NCBI RefSeq assembly: GCF_001039355.2
Contig: NW_019775742.1
Location: 129,238-193,237 of the forward strand
Length of the DNA stretch: 64,000 nucleotides
Reading direction: 5' to 3'
Source: Lingula anatina
Taxonomy: Eukaryota; Brachiopoda; Lingulata; Lingulida; Lingulidae
Part shown: in pieces, positions 49,437 through 61,565 of the stretch
Position numbering within the stretch: position 1 is the stretch's first letter
Layout: every line of letters begins with the position of its first letter
Position numbers and translations under genes: made by a program
Notes under the pieces: model-generated
The model's input: only the letters and a program-made list of their open reading frames with translations
Database searches by the model: none
What the model was told of the DNA's origin: nothing

Positions 49437-49627
49437 TAAGAGTGCATTCAGAACAGCAAACTAACAGATCCGCATATCAAATATGGCGACCCACTAGAAA
49501 ACTTGTCGCTCAATTCCCGATTAGACACTGAATAGATCCCCCGCGGGGATTACGCAGCAAGCTTTCCAGTGGGTCGGCCATATTTGATCCGCGGATCCGT
49601 TAGTCCACTGTTCTGAATGCGCTCTTA
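49437..49627. mobile_element. Family C MITE, intact (191 bp)
   Basis: Arms TAAGAGTGCATTCAGAACAG and the complement of CTGTTCTGAATGCGCTCTTA. Inner matches include AAATATGGC.GACCCACT. Arms of about 70 bases pair imperfectly. Confidence 0.8.
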
Positions 49628-50373
49628 GACTCATATCAAGTACCACTTTAGTTCAAGCATGGACAAAATTACGTTAATATGTTCAAGGTTCAAGATAAAT
49701 CCGTGGTATTCAGCATAAATAAAGTATTTGTCTGAAACATTTTCAACATCACATCTGTTATAAGATAGGCCCAACTAATTATAATGATGAAATTTTAAAC
49801 TGTTCAATTTCTACACAAGCTGACACCTGTACCTGTGGTAGCTTCCGTCTCTACACTTGGGACTTTATCAATCACACTGAAATCATGAGGCAGCCGTCCG
49901 GTGAGAACTGCTCACTATCACACTGTCCCAGATGTGAGTAAAGCTGTGCTCCCCCCTCCCCCGCCCCCGTCCTTATTCAGTGAAGGTCTCTGGGGCCCGA
50001 ATGTAAATAGCCACCTTCACCCCTTGATTGAACCACAGGGGGTCTCGGTCCATGATCTCCACACGGATGGTTTGCAGCAACGGATGTGAAATATGGAGTT
50101 TTATAGTTTTTTAAAATATGATTGAGAAGAATATAAATTGATATAATTCTGTAAAATTCTGTAGACTTTTGTTGAATTTGAAATCTAGCCCGGCCAAAAT
50201 TATTAATCTTTTTATAAGTGCCAAAATTAAGCCCCCCTAAACACTGGACGGCGTACTTTCTGTGTCCCTTTTGACACCGTCCAGTGTGAAGGTGGTTTAA
50301 GCCACCTTGCAGCGACCAACCACTGTTTTGAACATGGCATTCTTAGCGATGCCTGAACGCTTTGTGTGCTTTC

Positions 50374-50560
50374 TAAGGGACCATTCAGACTGAGAAGAGC
50401 CTAGTGCTAGCAAGGCCGCGACCTTAATATGGCGGACCTACATGAAAGGAAGACCGCTTATCCTGTAATGGTCTCTCCACCTCTCACACGCCTCCCCACG
50501 CGTCGTCCCTGCACGGGCACAATCTCGGCTTAATTCAACCGGTCAGCTAGCCAGATAACG
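50374..50560. mobile_element. Single arm of the large foldback element seen at 63080-63392
   Basis: Starts AAGGGACCATTCAGACTGAG and matches the left half of 63080-63392 through CTCACACGCCTCCCCACGCG; the opposite arm is absent. Confidence 0.7.
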
Positions 50561-50879
50561 ACCATAAAGACAAGAAAATTTTAAATCCTAGTAACGTATG
50601 TTCTAGGACCTCGATCCCTCGAAACGCTATACCTGCATTCTCAGGACTACCATTCCTGTTTCACAAAATAGCTATAGCCCGAAGATTGGTCTAAACTTTC
50701 AGATCCGAATCTTGGGATATTTTAAGTTCCAGAAAAATATTTGCTTCATGTCGTGATACATTTTAATGTGACACATTTTAAAAGTGCTTGGCAATGACAA
50801 CAGCAGAGAGAGATTGTAGGAATTTTGTTTTATATGTAGTCATGTTTAAGCCTTGGTCACTGCTGAGATGTGTATGGTA

Positions 50880-51073
50880 CAAAGCAAAAGATACATCAGG
50901 CCTGTGTCCTGGGAGGGGGGGTATTGGGGGGGGGGGAGCGAAAGAACCTCCCTTTTTGCTGGGAAAATGTCCACTCTGGTAAACTTGATCCAGGTAAACG
51001 AAGGCTTCATGACAAAAGGTCCACATTTTCAGAAAGAATCCCCCATTTCCAATAGCTGGGTACGGGCCTGTAT
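50880..51073. mobile_element. Family D element, diverged
   Basis: CAGGCCTGTGTCCTGGG at the left and GGGTACGGGCCTG at the right; G-run interior; GGTCCACATTTTCAG. It lies in the same duplicated flank as 45798-45954. Confidence 0.65.
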
Positions 51074-52104
51074 ATGTTCACGCTCTGTACCTGTCTTAGA
51101 TATACATGTAGTTAGATATGCTCCTAGGTTTGGGGCTTAAGGAAGGATGTTCACTTTTTCCAATGCCCGTTCTCACTCTCCAATATCCATCCGTGTAATC
51201 CACAAAAATTGAAGTATATATACTTTAAAGTATTAGCATGTGATATTTTGAGATAAGAAGATGAAAATTGAATGTCCAGTGTCTGTCCAACAATGACGTC
51301 AATATATGATTATTTTAGGCCAAAGGACAGCTGACAAAAGCATGTGTTTCCACTTTAACACTGCAGTACGGAATTCTTGTATTACTACATTTCACAACTA
51401 TGCACAATTTGTTGTCTCAACTGTCAGATTCAGTGTGTCAAACAACATTGTCTTTTTTTCCGTGTTTTTCTGCCTTGTGACATATACTAATTTAAGATGC
51501 GGTAAATATGGAAAATTCGAAGTCGAGCTCAGTTTTTTTTTAATCCAGCCTATATTATATTCAGCTTTTGCAATATTACCAATGTAAAAGATATTATTTT
51601 AATAACAAACATTAAAATATTTGTAACAACTGATATAGGGGAAACCAGCGTGCCTTTAGCAAGTACATCAGTTGGTGGTTCTTGGAATAATTTAGTAATT
51701 TACGATATAAAAAAAATCTATATAATAGAACGGATAGATAAGTTGTAAAAACATCGGGTTGCAGCTGTTCAGAAGAAAGTCTACGGAGAACTCCCGAGTT
51801 TTACAATGGTCTTATAAAGTAATTCTGTCATGGCTACCTGAGAAGACTGACGAAATTTTAATGACAGTAGGTACGTTTCAGATGAAGTTTTATTGAAGGG
51901 GTCTAATCGTCGTTAACGCGTCAATTGGATATTCTGAATGTACATATATTTGGATCGAAATGAAGTAAATTCAGGTTGGCCTAACAGCACTGTTTGGACC
52001 CATGCAATTGTTATCAAATCACGAGTAAGATCTATTACATGTATATGATGGATGACCAGGTTCGACTCAATCTTTAATAAGTAAGAAAACCCTACTCAAG
52101 CTGA

Positions 52105-55100
52105 TTAATCACGTGCTATATCATTTGGTTTAAAACATGCACCAGTGTAGAAAAATCGACGAATGTCATCTTTGGTATATGTCTTAGGAGGGTCATCGCG
52201 GTAAAGGAGCCGCTCGCATAGATGGCACAATGTTGTAGACATAGTACTATGGTAATAGTTCTTCCACTCCAAGTATTTCACGTATAAATCGTCGTTGGCA
52301 TCTAGTTTTTTAAGATAATCAGCAAGTTCCTTTGGACTGGAGAAATCCGCAGTGTTGATGTACCAATCTTTGTGGAACCCAAGGCGAGTCATGTTGGCCC
52401 CGGAACGCACCACAGCCACTACGTCAATGTTGACCGTCTTAAAGAACTTTTCTGTAACATAATCAACTGCAAGACTGTTCTCAAAGGACAAGTAGAATTT
52501 ATAATTTTCCAATTTTCTCAAACATTTCTCCTCATAGCCCATAAGTTTTCCGGATTCTTTTAGGCATTTGACTTTTCCCGGTCCACAGCTTCCATAGATG
52601 TCAATGTCAATGTACTTCTGTAATTCCTTTACATAATCCATACGACGCGAAGGGGTTGGGCAATTTGACACCATCCACGCGACCAGACCCGTTTTTGCTT
52701 TGACAATTGGCATGTAGTCTTTCTGCAGTGGTTTCTCCCGGCGGAAGATTTGGGCGTAGGGTCCGTAGAAATCAGATTCTAGCCTGTAAGTCATTGTCCA
52801 GTTGTAGGGTTCCCCAGTATCAGGCATGGCACCAAAACAGGGGGGTTCACCTTCAACCCAAATCCATCTCTGTTCGGGTCGACGGAGACCCAGTGGGGGA
52901 TTTTCTCCTAACGATCTGTGGAATATCAAGGCGTCGCTCACATGGACCAAACGTTTGTCTTTTGTTAGCTTGCAGAGATGGTGATGAGGACAATTTGAGC
53001 GTTCCAAAACGGTGTCTAGGGGTTCACCAATATCTGGCATCCAGTTCCAGTTCCAAAACAAAACGGTTTTTGTCTTCTGTGGCTTGGAGGCTTTCTCTAT
53101 GTTTGTCTCTTGGTTTTGGTTTTCTACATCTAGCATGAGGTTAGACAGGACTCTACTCTGGTCTCTTGGCTCCAAAACTTCTGTAATATACAATGAAACG
53201 AAAAAATAAAACAAAAACAGCAAGAATCACGCAAAACGTCCGACCGACCAACCGGACACCAATGCAACTAGCTAACAAATCAAAGAACGACCCAACCAAC
53301 TATCCATGCACAATAATAATAATAATAATAATATTTATAGTCTAAAATCCAACATGTGTTCAGTAGACTTTACAAAAATTATAAAATTCAAATTAAAAGG
53401 AAAATATTGCTAATGGTTATAAGATGAAGAAAAGGAAAATGATTATAGAAAAATATTAGGATATATAAAATGGATAAAAAAAGGGGGAAATTTAAAACTA
53501 TGACTAAGAACAGTTTTTCTTAAGAAGTGTTTTTTCAAGAATTTAAAGATAATAATGTTTAAAAAAGTGGGTTTTTAGTTCCTTTTTAAAATGTCCAGGG
53601 TCCACAATTTGTCTAAGACTGATGGGTAAAATATTCCATTCTTTTGGTGCTGCAAATTTAAAAGCTTTATCACCGTATGATACTAATCTTGCCTTATAAG
53701 CCTTAAGAAGAAGGTGATCAAACCAATGTTTCTAATATTGAACATACATGTTTTAGATACGTTAGAAATTTGCCTGTTCATGAACAATGTACTGTCAAAA
53801 TAAACTCCCAGATTTTTGGCGTGAGATGAGACTTGTACCACGCTGGCACCTATTGACATGCTAAGACTGCGGGCAATGTTCTTATTGTGTGGTTGAGATA
53901 TTACTAGGAATTCAGTTTTCTCGTCGTTGATCTTGAGTTTGTTTCTGATCATCCACCCCCTTATATCAGAAATACAGTTGGCTATTTTAGTAATTGATGA
54001 TTCAGGGTTTCTAATATTGCAGGATGTGTAAAGCTGAGTGTCATCAGCATAAATGTGATAACCAATCTCATGAAAACGAAGGATTGCACCAAGCGGTAAA
54101 GTATAAATACAAAATATGAGTGGTCCTAACACACTGCCTTGTGGAACACCAAAGACAAGTTAAGCTAATTCAGAGAGAACTCCGTCCACGCATACTTGTT
54201 GTGATCTGCCTGTGAGGTAAGAACGGAAAAGATTTAGTGCTGTATCTTTTATCCCAACAGTATCTTCCAAAAATGACAGCAGTACCTGATGATCAACAGT
54301 GTCAAATGCGGCCGATAGGTCCAAGAGAACAAGTAACACAGCGGAGTGACTGTCGACCGCACAGGAGATTGACTCGGTAAGGAGTGCTGACTCGGTGCTA
54401 TGGTTCACCTTGTATGCCGACTGCATCTTCTCAACCAAGTTATTTGCATCTAAGTGATTGAACAATCTTGTGGCGATCACACGCTCTACCACTTTAGACA
54501 GAAATGACAAGTTAGATACAGGTCGATAATTTTGCAAGAGTTCTGCATTTAGGTTAGGCTTTTTCAGTAGTGGACGGATAATTGCAGACTTAAACAATTC
54601 AGGAAAATTCCCGGTTTTAAAGCAAATGTTTACAATGTGAGTTATGAGACCAATGATTGCAGGGAGAATCTGGGAGAGCAGTGTTGTCGGCGTAGGGTCA
54701 AGGAGGCATGATGTCTTCTTAGATCTAGAAATGATTTTTGTCACCTCGTCTTCCGTTGCTTCCTCAAAGGCAGTAAGTAAGAGTGAAGGCTTCGGGAGAA
54801 GATAAAAGATCGGGGGATGTAATGGTGTTGCAACTGTGTGTTCTAATGATTCAAGTTCGCCATATATTTTACTGATTTTTGCGATGTAAAAATATATGGT
54901 GATTTAAAACCCAAAAGCCCCAAATCCTTTTCATTGAAGAAGCACAATTTAAATGGGATGTAAAGACCTATTAAGCAAAATGGAACTTTTTTTGTCAGGA
55001 TGACAGTACGTACGCCTCAAAATACGGTCTTAGATACGCAAGGTTTCGTTCCTTATCCGATGAGATAATGCAGTGATAAACATTGCAATGTTTTTAGATA

Positions 55101-55555
55101 ATAAACCACATCAGAAATTCACCAGGGTGAAATTTCTCATTTGAGATGATGACGTACATGTAGCAGGAGGGCTTCTGGGGTGTAATTTCAAACACACCTC
55201 CCTCACCTGAGCATCTATGCATGCCGTTCTAAAGTCTATATTAATCGCAACAATAACTACTACAATTTGGTGTCAGGAAATTGTCTTGAAAGGCTCACTA
55301 CTGATTTTATCAGAACAGAGGCAAAAATGTTTCCATGCATTCAGATTTATTCCAAAACATTCAAAGATGCATTTCTTTAGCTTCATAACTAAGACGAATT
55401 CATTACAAAACTAATAAAAACTTAACGTACCTAAATCATGTTTCTGCTTTTTCAGTACCCCTACTACCACGAAATGAATCGTAGAGATTCCGAATTTCAA
55501 TGGCGGCTATGGCAAGAAGGCAAAATCCAATAAGTGCTTTCCGCATGCCCTTCAT
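52105..55555 (-). CDS. Alpha-1,3-fucosyltransferase-like GT10, tandem copy 3, frameshift in anchor exon
   Basis: Exon 2 (52105-53180) is fully open and keeps all GT10 motifs ([48 protein letters not shown]). Exon 1 (55431-55555) encodes [20 protein letters not shown], but it has five T (plus strand 55448-55452) where copy 2 has four. The frame therefore reaches TGA at 55436-55438 after 39 codons, just before the donor GTACGT. As written, the membrane anchor is not joined in frame to the catalytic domain. It may be a young pseudogene, a soluble product from another start, or a homopolymer sequencing error. The intron (2250 bases) holds a LINE absent from copy 2. Polyadenylation variant ATTAAA at 52073-52078 on the minus strand. 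Confidence 0.8.
53313..54889 (-). mobile_element. 5'-truncated CR1/L2-like LINE in the FUT copy 3 intron
   Basis: The minus strand encodes reverse transcriptase: [61 protein letters not shown] and the catalytic YADDTQLY. One in-frame TAA at 54160-54162 interrupts it between the last two. The 3' end has an (ATT)n tail (53313-53332). Copy 2 supplies the empty site (47683-47697), which fixes both ends. No endonuclease domain remains. Confidence 0.9.
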
Positions 55556-55969
55556 TGCAACACCTCCGCTGATTGGAAGTAAAATGGGAATGATAAAATT
55601 TCAGGTAACGTTACTGCATCAATTGATTAAACCACAGCTAACTAGTAGAACCAGAGACTCGATCTTCCGTGCTGTATTCGACATACAACATGTACGAACG
55701 CTCAGTATCTGTTTGTCAAGTAGCCCAGTATCTGTATGTCAAGATTCAAGATAAATGCATTAGGTCTCACCCATATACAGTAAATGTAAATACAGGTAGA
55801 TACAGGTAGATAGAATACAGGTAGATTTTTAACATCATCCTGGTTCTTTATCGAGTCCTAGCTAACGCCGGAAATTTTGCAAATATGAAAATGCAAGTTG
55901 TGTCGGTTTTTTTCCCCATCAAATTATGCTACTATGAAGCAATATCTACCCAAAGCATCCACCAAGGTC
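55556..55969. other. 5' flank of FUT copy 3, no gene seen
   Basis: Matches the flank of copy 2 (48368-49115) with gaps, then ends at a family A element. Confidence 0.5.
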
Positions 55970-56545
55970 AAGTGCGGATCCAGGATTGTTTGAAGGGAGC
56001 GGGGGGGGGGGGGGGGGGGGCCTTTTTTAAACCGCCCGACCCCCCCCCCCCCCCCCCCCCGGGGGGGGGGGGGGGGCCGCGGGGAGGCCCCCAAAAAAAA
56101 NNNNNNNNNNNNNNNNNNNNNNNNNNNNNNNNNNNNNNNNNNNNNNNNNNNNNNNNNNNNNNNNNNNNNNNNNNNNNNNNNNNNNNNNNNNNNNNNNNNN
56201 NNNNNNNNNNNNNNNNNNNNNNNNNNNNNNNNNNNNNNNNNNNNNNNNNNNNNNNNNNNNNNNNNNNNNNNNNNNNNNNNNNNNNNNNNNNNNNNNNNNN
56301 NNNNNNNNNNNNNNNNNNNNNNNNNNNNNNNNNNNNNNNNNNNNGGGGGTGTTTTTTTAACCCCCCCCCCCCCCCCCCCCCCCCCGGCGTGGGGTTTGGG
56401 GCCCGCTGAAGGACCTCGAAAAAAATTGGTATTTTAGGGGGCGGGCGGTACCATTTGGTCCGGTTTAGAACTATGATTCAGCTACTCAAAATTATAATTT
56501 CCATAGGGGACCATTTGTGTGATTTTTTCCAAGACTAATCAAAAC
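55970..56545. mobile_element. Family A element with G/C homopolymers and assembly gap
   Basis: GTGCGGATCCAGGATTGTTTGAAGGG start, long G and C runs either side of N at 56101-56344, then ...TTGGTATTTTAGGGGGC and GGTTTAGAACTATGATTCA as in the other family A copies. Confidence 0.7.
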
Positions 56546-56777
56546 AAAAATATATACCGGTAGGTGGCAGACTTCATCGCTGTGTGTACAGTGTTTATTG
56601 AAATTATTCTGTTTCATTTATCATAATTGATAGAGTAATTGTCCCTTAATCAATAAATTTATTTGATTTTTGAAAAGTTAAGTTGTCAATTAAATCGCAA
56701 AACTTTATGAATATAAATCATCAACACAAGTCATCATCAGACAGAGATAGGGTGCATTTATATTCCCACATCCTACT

Positions 56778-56957
56778 AACTGGGTCTATCCAACTCTGAG
56801 GGTGATTCTCACTGAAGTGCAATCAGTGGAATCAGCACACAATAGTTAATTACCCCCTAGCTGGTCAAGGAAGTGTGTCAGACAATTAAGCTGATTCCAA
56901 TGACTGCACTTTAGCAAAAATCCCTCGTAGAGTTGGACCAACCTAGCTTGTACAATG
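56778..56957. mobile_element. Family B inverted-repeat element
   Basis: AACTGGGTCTATCCAACTCT at the left and AGAGTTGGACCAACCTAGCTT at the right, with inner GAAGTGCAATCAGTGGAATCAGC and its complement-like GCTGATTCCAATGACTGCACTT. Confidence 0.75.
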
Positions 56958-57201
56958 TGTAAATCTGAATGCGGTCATAGATGACCAAGTTTAATTAATT
57001 GTCCATTTTTGCACCTTTGGCCAACTTTAAACACCCTCTGTCAATGTTACAGTCAATAGGTTTTTTTTTAGAAGACCAGACTATATTTTACCCTTATACA
57101 CATGTGTATTGGACTTCCAAATTCAAACCAAATATATCAGGTCCCCAACATCCTGCTTATTAAAAGTAGACTGGTACTAGCAGAGGCATATTGCAACAAG
57201 G

Positions 57202-57539
57202 TCAAAGTTTTGAAGATTTGGTTTTCTCCAGCGAGAGGGCCTCCAGTACCAGGCGCGTGGCATGCTTTGAGCATCCCCACCCCAGGGTGATTCCATTGGC
57301 ACCCTGACCATAGTTGTGGATTACCTGGAAAAATAAAAGTGTAATATAAAAGGGTCTTTTTATTAAAATATGTTTGTCTTACTGTCTGTTTTTACACAAC
57401 TTGTTGGCTTTTATGCTCTTCCATGAAAGTATACAGTCTTTTGGTATGGTTAAACTTTAAAACAAATTGATTCATTTTAAATTAGCTCATTACTATCGAT
57501 AAGCAATATGTACAAGTACCTCCATATTTTGCTTTTATA

Positions 57540-57582
<43 letters not shown>

Positions 57583-60500
57583 TCATCCATTTGATGTTGA
57601 TGATAAACAAGACAGATTACCTTTAACAATCTGCTTCCCAACTTCAGGAGTTCCATTTCTACACGAGGGGGGTCCCTATGGGGCCGTAGCCCCACCCACT
57701 CCCACAGCAACTTGGCTGACTGGAAGGCAATGATTTTTCAGTCATATCAGAGCATGATTAGTTTCAGAGAGAAGAATCACAGAAGCGGGCATGTTAGACA
57801 GAAGCAGGCAAGTATACAATTTTACTGATTTTAATTGCCCATTCTTACATGTAGTTACATATACTAATACGAGGCACACGGAACAATATTTGAATATTGG
57901 TAGGTTTGCTATTTCTGTTATAAAGTCAATCGCGCCACTGCTGAAATTATATACTCTACCAAAAGAGTTCAGAGACATGAAATTGAAACACTATGTATGA
58001 AATGAAATTGAAAAACTAAATCTTCAGTGTATACAAAAAAGGTGGTTGAATTGCCCATTAATATTTGGTTAAGATATTTACCTTGGCTCATATGGTTATT
58101 TTATAATTGTTCAAAATAATGATTTTCCCAGATTTTTTTTAGTATATGGCTTATATCAAGATCTTGCTTATATTAAGATACCTTTAGGCTTGGGGATAAC
58201 TGAGTTCCCCATTCCCACAGATTCTGGGTATCTTTTGGATCTTTCTCTGGATTGAAGTTTCCGACTTGACGTTGTCCACCAACAACCACATTGCCTGCAC
58301 TGCAAATAAAAGTCTGGATAAATTTGAATGGACATTGAATTTTTCATATGAAACGAAATGTCAAAATGCAATTGTTTTTGAAAAGGGATGCATACAAAAA
58401 ATCTTACCAGTAGAGTCAAACATACATAATTAAGGTTGTAACATCTTGATGTCTTGCCGAGTCTGCAAAGTCCCTCAGACATGAATTAATGTACTTATTG
58501 GTTTGGGAACAGCTTAACTGATAATCAGTCCAAATATATAAATTATTCATAAATTTGCAGAAAGGCTGACTGATAGCCCATTAAAAGACTGACAGTTTAT
58601 TAACATTTTAATGTAATTAAAATATGTAAGCATGACTGGTAGACACTTGTAATTTTAATAATCACTGTCACTTCCTTTCAGTTCAGCAACAAGCTTCATC
58701 ACTTACCAGGGTATAATATAAGGACCTGAGTCAAGATCATAGATAAAATGTGTCTGCCATGGGGCCTCAACCTGAAATTACAAGTACTCGCATAGATGCA
58801 TTTTTGGCATCAGACAAATGAACAAATGAATCATATAATTTCAATATTGGTCTCTCTCTCTCTCTCTCTCTCTCTCAAACACACACACACACACACACAC
58901 ACACAGTCACAAACAACATTTTATGCATAAATATCAATGTAATCAAAAGCAACATATAGGTTTTTTAAAAACTGGAAATCAGTATTTATGTAATATTACC
59001 GAACTTTTGTACTACAATTGTAATCACAAAAACAATTATAGCAAAATATGTGTTATTTTCACAAATAACCATCCCATCATGCCTTGATTAGTTAAAATTT
59101 AGCATTTCAGATGTCTCTTGTCGTTAGTCTGGGATGCATATTTTAAATGAATACAATTTAATTTGATCTGAATCCAGTATTACCCAACCAAAGTCATACA
59201 TAGACAGACACTTACTCTTAGCATCTGTCCTCTTGCTGGGTACATCTTGTGGTCATTAACTAACGTCTTTGCCCTCAGTCCACTACAGTTGACCACCAGA
59301 TCATACGTGTCTGCTAACTGTAAAAAAAATCATACATATTCAAGTGGGTAACTTCCAATTTATAAATAAAATATATAAGAAGGGAAATATTACATGAAAG
59401 TTAAATACTATTCCTTTTTAAAATATCTGATGTCAACTTTAACATATTTATCCCCATTTTTTTTACTTTCAACAGTATACTAAATTTCAAGCAACGATTT
59501 TCCTGCCAAAAACTTATTTTTAAAAGCAATGCTGCCATTTTCCTGTGATAAACAGCATTTCCTACATCAATATAAATTGCCGCAGTAAAACATGCAAGAA
59601 GCATAGTATTTCATCCTTTTAAAAGCATATACTGTATTTGCATTTGACTTTCACCTAATCAGGTAATACTATAAAAACATATATTTATACATAAACACTG
59701 AAATAAGCCTAAAAGTATTTTGTTTCAATTTCAAGAAGTTAAGTTGGGATTATTGACAGGTTACAAAAAACAGCAACTGATGATACCTCTGCTAAACTGT
59801 GCAGTGTTCTGTGCTCAACTTGTCCACCATTCAACCGAAATCTACAAAATATGTCTGAATTAAATATCAATTTCAGTAATAAATTCAGATTACTAAACAA
59901 CTGACGAAAACTGTAAAAAATACAAATTCTGATTCACTTCATTAATCTTTTATGTCTTTTTTAAAAGAGAAGGGTGAATAAACTGCAAAATCATTTAACA
60001 AACAATTAATCTTGTTTCAAGAGCCAATGCATTAAACATATTTTCTTGATTAACTTACTTTCTCATAAGCCAAGGTAGAAACCACCTGCTCTCTATACAC
60101 AGTGTAGTGCAGAACCAGCCGTACCTACATGTGCACAATTAAAATAACAAAAATAAAGGTGTGACCACATATTTTTAAGCTTTAAATGAATACAAGACAA
60201 TATTCACAGTACTACATGCACAATGCATGTTACCATGATTGTATGAATCTTACCAAGCTTAGTTATACTACATGATGTGCTATTCATAAACTTGTTTCAA
60301 AGATGGCCATAGTTGTAGAATATGACAGTACAGTAATCGCTCGATCATTTCAACTGGGAAAATTGTGAATTTTACAATTTATGTGTTTTTTACCGAATAA
60401 ATTCCTAAAATTGCAACATTGCTATTGAGTGGCAGCAGCACAATTGAAAAGCAGACTTCCATTCTTAAAGTAAAAGCACCAAAATGCAACATAAAAATGT

Positions 60501-61517
60501 GTTGATAATCATTTCAAATTTATTTTTCTGAAAAATTGGTAATTTGTCTCGGTTGAAATGATAGAGCCATTATCCTTTGTTTTGTAACTAAGACCCCATT
60601 CAGAATAGGGGACCAAATATGGCGACCCAATACAAAGCTTGCCCTCTAATCCGCTAATAGACACTGAATAGATTCCCTGTGAGGAAGTATTCAAGTAGGT
60701 CAGCCATATTTGACCCTCGGACTAGTAAGTCCCCTATTCTGAATGGGGCCTATGATACTTGATGTTTCTCCATCGCTAGTAAGAATATAGATATGACAGT
60801 GATTACCTGAAATTTCCTGGAATATGCTGCAGTTCCTGAGGAGTCATATCTCGGAAATGGTACACTATGTCATGGTATATTGGCCTCTGAAAAAACATGA
60901 AATTCTGGGCATCTGTCATTTTTATCAACAACTTTTTAAGATAACATGGCTCTCTGTAATCACTTTGATAGTTTTTATATTCATATTTTTATATGTACGC
61001 ATGTTTCCGAAAAGAACAGGCAAAGGAATATTATACAATTTTAATAATTATAAATTAAGTAATAACATGTAAATTACTAATGTGGAATGTTGAATTCAAA
61101 TTCAGTGAATATCAAATATCTACCACAAATATAAAGTGGTACTTCAGCTATAGTTTGATAAATAAAGTCACATCTAAACCTCAAGATGAGGCACACATAT
61201 GACCTTGTTAATCATACATAAGGCCACAACATGGACAACATTTATTATCCATAATAATAACTGCTGAATTGAATCAGCTGATAAATTTATGTATTTATTT
61301 GACTTAAATAAAAACACACCATTCTATTAACATCAGCTGTATGCTGAAACACTTACAGGTCTGTATAGGCAGGGGAGGTTTGTGGGGAGGATTTAGAAAG
61401 AAATGCAATCATCTTTTTGGACAACAAAAGGTCCTCTCTGAATCAAAATTTGATCAGGTTCTATTAGCACAATAAAGGTTTCACAGTAAAAAGGTTCACT
61501 TTTGCCTTCTCTCCCAA

Positions 61518-61565
<48 letters not shown>

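Larger units (their letters stand above)
49628..52104. other. Spacer between FUT copies 2 and 3, repeat-rich, no gene seen
   Basis: Holds one arm of a large foldback (50374-50560), a fragment like the 714-bp element (about 50585-50665), a duplicate of 49405-49440 at 50668-50705, a family D copy with G-runs (50880-51073), and duplicated 3' flank of the FUT genes (51740-52104). Confidence 0.5.

Noticed and set aside
53683-54744. Possible retroviral polymerase in the FUT copy 3 intron
   Set aside because: The motif order (NYRPVSN, AFDTVDH, YADD), (ATT)n tail and lack of LTRs fit a non-LTR CR1/L2-type element, not a virus.
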